From the NCBI GenBank assembly GCA_937900435.1, contig CALCEG010000169.1, positions 1-7,029 on the forward strand: a DNA stretch of 7,029 nucleotides, read 5' to 3'. This stretch comes from an uncultured Alphaproteobacteria bacterium. GTDB lineage: Bacteria > Pseudomonadota > Alphaproteobacteria > Rs-D84. Positions 5,310 to 7,029 of the stretch are shown one piece after another (the stretch's first letter is position 1; the number at the start of each line of letters is the position of its first letter). Below the pieces are notes generated by a model. That model ran no database searches and had not been told where the DNA came from. It saw nothing but the letters and a program-made list of their open reading frames with translations. Position numbers and translations under genes: made by a program.

Positions 5310-5873
5310 TCACTTTTTGTCCACTCTCAGGTCAATTACATCACTTAAGCCACCAACAGCGCCACCAGTCTTCGAACTACTCTGTGTCACAGGAATAACT
5401 ACAGTATTAGGTTTCCAATTCATTTCTTTCTTTACAGCAGCCGCAGCCTTAGTTAATGCTAACAAATTGTTGGAAATTAAAATCAACTCTTTCGTATCAA
5501 GCTTCTCAACGTCCCTTACGCCCCTCGCAGCCAGTTCCCTCGCTATCATATTTATACAGCCAGCAACCAACTCCGATGTAGCAAAACCATCTTGATGAGA
5601 CGTTATCTTCTCAAGTAAAAGGACTTCAGTCGTATCAGCCTCTTGCTTGGCAGCAGCTACACGGTCTTCCCATCTAGCCTTTCCTACTAACGCTTGATTC
5701 CTTCTACCCTCATCACTCTTTAACCATTCTCGACAGACAGCACTAGCCCTACGAAACCTCTCACGATTGAACTCTACCTTAGTCCCCTCAAAGCCATCCA
5801 TCAAATACCGATTCGCCTTAGACCACCCATTATACTCAAAGTCATCAGGCACTCTGTTCTTCTCTTTTGCCAT
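5310..5873 (-). CDS. Probable terminase small subunit, 187 aa
   Basis: Called from position: it directly precedes the large subunit on the same message and ends 18 bases before it. Small terminases bind the packaging start site as a ring. The protein is mostly helical: a charged N-terminus, an arginine-rich helix (FNRERFRRASAVCREWL, about 34-50), KARWEDRVAAAKQEAD (64-79), and a long alanine-rich helix pair ending LTKAAAAVKKEMNW (about 138-151). A low-complexity tail with glycine and serine follows. I see no clear helix-turn-helix signature, so the family is not proven. The start is uncertain: the ATG at 5873 and a TTG at 5885 both lack a ribosome binding site. A good one (5938-5945) serves a GTG at 5932 in another frame, whose 10-codon frame ends at 5900 just after a run of five Gs. 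A -1 slip there would enter this frame. Confidence 0.62.
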   Translation of the reverse strand: MAKEKNRVPDDFEYNGWSKANRYLMDGFEGTKVEFNRERFRRASAVCREWLKSDEGRRNQALVGKARWEDRVAAAKQEADTTEVLLLEKITSHQDGFATSELVAGCINMIARELAARGVRDVEKLDTKELILISNNLLALTKAAAAVKKEMNWKPNTVVIPVTQSSSKTGGAVGGLSDVIDLRVDKK

Positions 5874-5899
5874 ACGATAAACCAAGCCGTAAACACAGC

Positions 5900-5932
5900 T
5901 TAGCCCCCATTCACGTTAATATCAACCCTCAC
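5900..5932 (-). CDS. Short leader frame of 10 codons, or frameshifted start of the small terminase
   Basis: A GTG at 5932 follows GGGAGAAG (5938-5945) by 5 bases, the best ribosome binding site in the terminase leader. The frame reads MRVDINVNGG and stops at TAA (5900-5902). Just before the stop, AATGGGGGC contains five Gs. Reading one base back there enters the small-terminase frame and continues LSCVYGLVYR into MAKEKN. It may be an upstream leader peptide, a programmed frameshift site, or a gene start broken by a one-base change in the G run. The run is not a canonical slippery heptamer. Confidence 0.38.
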   Translation of the reverse strand: MRVDINVNGG

Positions 5933-5996
5933 AGAATCTTCTCCCGTGTGCACTTTACACCATTACCCCGCGACTTCATCTGTTCCAGTCATTCTC

Positions 5997-6025
5997 ATAA
6001 TACACGCTCTTCCTCCATTTGTCAA
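5997..6025 (-). promoter_or_regulatory. Promoter of the terminase operon
   Basis: Minus-strand TTGACA (6020-6025), 17-base spacer, TATTAT (5997-6002). It drives leftward transcription of both terminase genes. The leader to 5873 is about 117 bases, far longer than the 12-16 bases predicted for the portal, DUF1064 and cassette promoters, and it holds short upstream frames. Ten bases upstream of the -35 box is a G-rich run (6035-6050 on this strand). Confidence 0.75.
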
Positions 6026-6112
6026 ATGTTACGTCCACCACCCCACCCCCATAGATGAATCTCTTGCCCTGTCGAAAGAATGCTTTTTTCCTAGAATTCC
6101 GCGGGTTGTAGG

Positions 6113-6151
6113 TTGACAAAAGTTGACAAGATAAAACGCAATTTACACAAT
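6113..6151 (+). promoter_or_regulatory. Possible rightward promoter with tandem TTGACA
   Basis: TTGACA occurs at 6113-6118 and again at 6123-6128, one helical turn apart. The second has CACAAT (6146-6151) at a 17-base spacing, a weak -10 box with 4 of 6 consensus bases. It would give a leader of about 95 bases to the gene at 6253. The -35 boxes are convincing and the -10 box is not. The interval between this and the terminase promoter (6026-6112) contains only a C-rich run and short palindromes. Confidence 0.4.
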
Positions 6152-6187
6152 GAACGAATCGAATGAAAGTGATTTAATGTATAGCGT

Positions 6188-6241
6188 AAAGAAAAACAAA
6201 AAAATCTTTCTTTATAAATATAAATAAAAAAGAAAAACAAA
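6188..6241 (+). repeat. A-rich leader with a 13-bp direct repeat
   Basis: AAAGAAAAACAAA occurs at 6188-6200 and exactly again at 6229-6241, 41 bases apart, with a nearly pure A/T stretch between. The second copy runs into the ribosome binding site of the gene at 6253. It could keep the leader unstructured or act as an enhancer of translation. In such A-rich DNA a chance repeat is also possible. Confidence 0.5.
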
Positions 6242-6252
6242 GGAGTCGTAAA

Positions 6253-6753
6253 ATGGCAAAAATAACTTTTAATGGCAAAGAAAGGGACGAAAAGGTTGTC
6301 GCTTTATATAATGATTTAATAAATGAAAGGGGCGATTGTTTTGATAAATTAAACCTAGTAAAACTTGACTATGGATATCGTGTTCGTTATGAAAAAGACG
6401 AAAGCGGGGTCGTTATAAATAAAATAATGGATAGGGGCTTTATAGGTTTAACCGAATCAAAAATCGGACTTAGTGATTCGGCGAATGTTTTGACTTGCTT
6501 TATCTATGGCAAAAAAACAATCGGGGCGGTTATTAAAGGGGCGTCCTTGCTATTAAATCATAGTTTAACGGATTCGGCGGACTTTAATGTTTTAATGTTA
6601 AATCTTGCGAATGAAAAGGGCTTGTCTATCGAATGGACGGAGGGGCTCCCGACTGGAGAGGTTGTTCGTAAAGCAAAACAAGAAAAAACGCTGGACGATT
6701 GTATAAATAACGCAAAAACAATCGAATCGCTCGGGGCGGACTTAGGTTTCTAG
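6253..6753 (+). CDS. Hypothetical protein, 166 aa, rightward module
   Basis: I do not recognise this protein. The ATG has AAAGGAG (6239-6245) 7 bases upstream, so the start is well supported. It begins MAKITFNGKERDEKVVALYN and appears to be a soluble alpha/beta protein without signal peptide or membrane helices. The middle holds two similar segments, GLSDSANVLTCF (about 72-83) and SLTDSADFNVLML (about 104-116). They are separated by YGKKTIGAVIKGASLLLNH, which may be a short internal repeat. The C-terminal part (VVRKAKQEKTLDDCINNAKT) is charged and helical. Codon use differs from the packaging genes: six of eight alanines use GCG and serine often uses TCG. It reads away from the terminase operon, so it likely belongs to an early or accessory block. 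A further gene follows after a hairpin. Confidence 0.75.
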   Translation: MAKITFNGKERDEKVVALYNDLINERGDCFDKLNLVKLDYGYRVRYEKDESGVVINKIMDRGFIGLTESKIGLSDSANVLTCFIYGKKTIGAVIKGASLLLNHSLTDSADFNVLMLNLANEKGLSIEWTEGLPTGEVVRKAKQEKTLDDCINNAKTIESLGADLGF

Positions 6754-6769
6754 ACGACTCCTAGAAAGC

Positions 6770-6801
6770 GGACTCGGGCTTGTGTATTATAGTCCGAGTC
6801 C
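6770..6801 (+). promoter_or_regulatory. 11-bp hairpin between the two right-end genes
   Basis: GGACTCGGGCT (6770-6780) pairs with AGTCCGAGTCC (6791-6801), with a single G-U pair, around a 10-base loop. It starts 17 bases after the stop at 6753. No U run follows (AGTATAAAAGTTTTG), so it is a poor intrinsic terminator. It could protect or process the message, partly terminate it, or be bound by a protein. Each arm contains a GANTC site. Confidence 0.55.
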
Positions 6802-6834
6802 AGTATAAAAGTTTTGAAAGGAAAGGAAGGAAAA

Positions 6835-7029
6835 ATGCGGACTATTGCGATTCCGTTTATACGGGGGGAATATCTTGATTTTTGGAAGATTGTTCGAATC
6901 GACGACTCGCTGTATGCGAAGGCGGTTGCGAATCCTAATATAGTCCGAATTGACGGAAGGACTAAGGAAAATATCGAACAAATATTAAAAGCGGAAAAAA
7001 CACGATTGAAACGGGAACAGTGGACTGTT
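6835..7029 (+). CDS. Hypothetical protein, partial at right edge (65 codons visible)
   Basis: An ATG at 6835 follows AAGGAAGG (6823-6830) by 4 bases and opens a frame with no stop to the end of the window. It begins MRTIAIPFIRGEYLDFWKIV and ends in the window with the basic helix AEKTRLKREQW. All five alanines use GCG, as in the gene before it, which supports real coding and a common origin. It carries no recognisable motif: the visible part is basic, without signal peptide or membrane segment. Separated from the preceding gene by 81 bases including the hairpin, it may share its transcript. The function is unknown. Confidence 0.65.
   Translation, partial: MRTIAIPFIRGEYLDFWKIVRIDDSLYAKAVANPNIVRIDGRTKENIEQILKAEKTRLKREQWTV

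Noticed and set aside
5867..6058. Rightward frame of 63 codons across the terminase leader
   Set aside because: Histidine- and proline-rich composition from the C-rich run, no ribosome binding site, and antisense to the terminase promoter.
6071..6091. AAAG/CTTT mini-hairpin followed by T residues as a terminator
   Set aside because: Only four A/T-rich pairs with no G-C core; too weak to call.
1..7029. tRNA genes, CRISPR arrays, insertion sequences, attachment sites
   Set aside because: Looked for on both strands. No TTCGANTC-type arm in a cloverleaf context, no spaced repeats, and no transposase or flanking terminal repeats were found.

Overview
This window comes from the packaging and head/tail region of a tailed double-stranded DNA phage (Caudoviricetes) or prophage. 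The DNA is AT-rich, about 40% GC by eye. The marker proteins are a large terminase with Walker motifs and a nuclease domain, a DUF1073-type portal, and two fibre proteins with the N-terminal domain of major tropism determinants. The sequence does not name the host. This portal and terminase pairing is known mostly from phages of Gram-negative bacteria, but that is only a hint. No integrase, lysis gene or tRNA is visible, so lifestyle is undecided.

Layout. From right to left on the minus strand: a strong promoter (5997-6025), a probable small terminase (5310-5873), the large terminase (3873-5291) and an intrinsic terminator (3784-3812). Next is a stretch of about 400 bases without a convincing gene. 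It carries its own promoter (3631-3659), a possible structured RNA and a second terminator (3331-3367). A DUF1064 nuclease (2845-3282) follows with a private promoter, then the portal (601-2172), a fibre protein (131-601) and a second, truncated fibre gene (1-118). Between nuclease and portal, two small genes (2261-2590, 2601-2852) run the other way from a promoter that overlaps the portal promoter back to back. The second encodes a half-size ferritin-like protein with a DExxH motif, so this cassette looks like a moron.

The right end (about 6110-7029) is a divergent, rightward module of unknown genes: 6253-6753 and an open-ended gene from 6835. They are separated by an 11-bp hairpin. Codon use shifts here (alanine mostly GCG, against mostly GCT in the small terminase), and GANTC sites are dense.

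How it fits together. The terminase subunits cut DNA and drive it through the portal. The DUF1064 nuclease may process DNA for packaging or recombination, and the fibre proteins would bind the host. The most striking unexplained signals are the separate transcription unit at 3331-3660, the complete absence of both GATC and CATG from the window by my reading, the ferritin-like moron, and a small-terminase start that would be repaired by a one-base slip in a G run.
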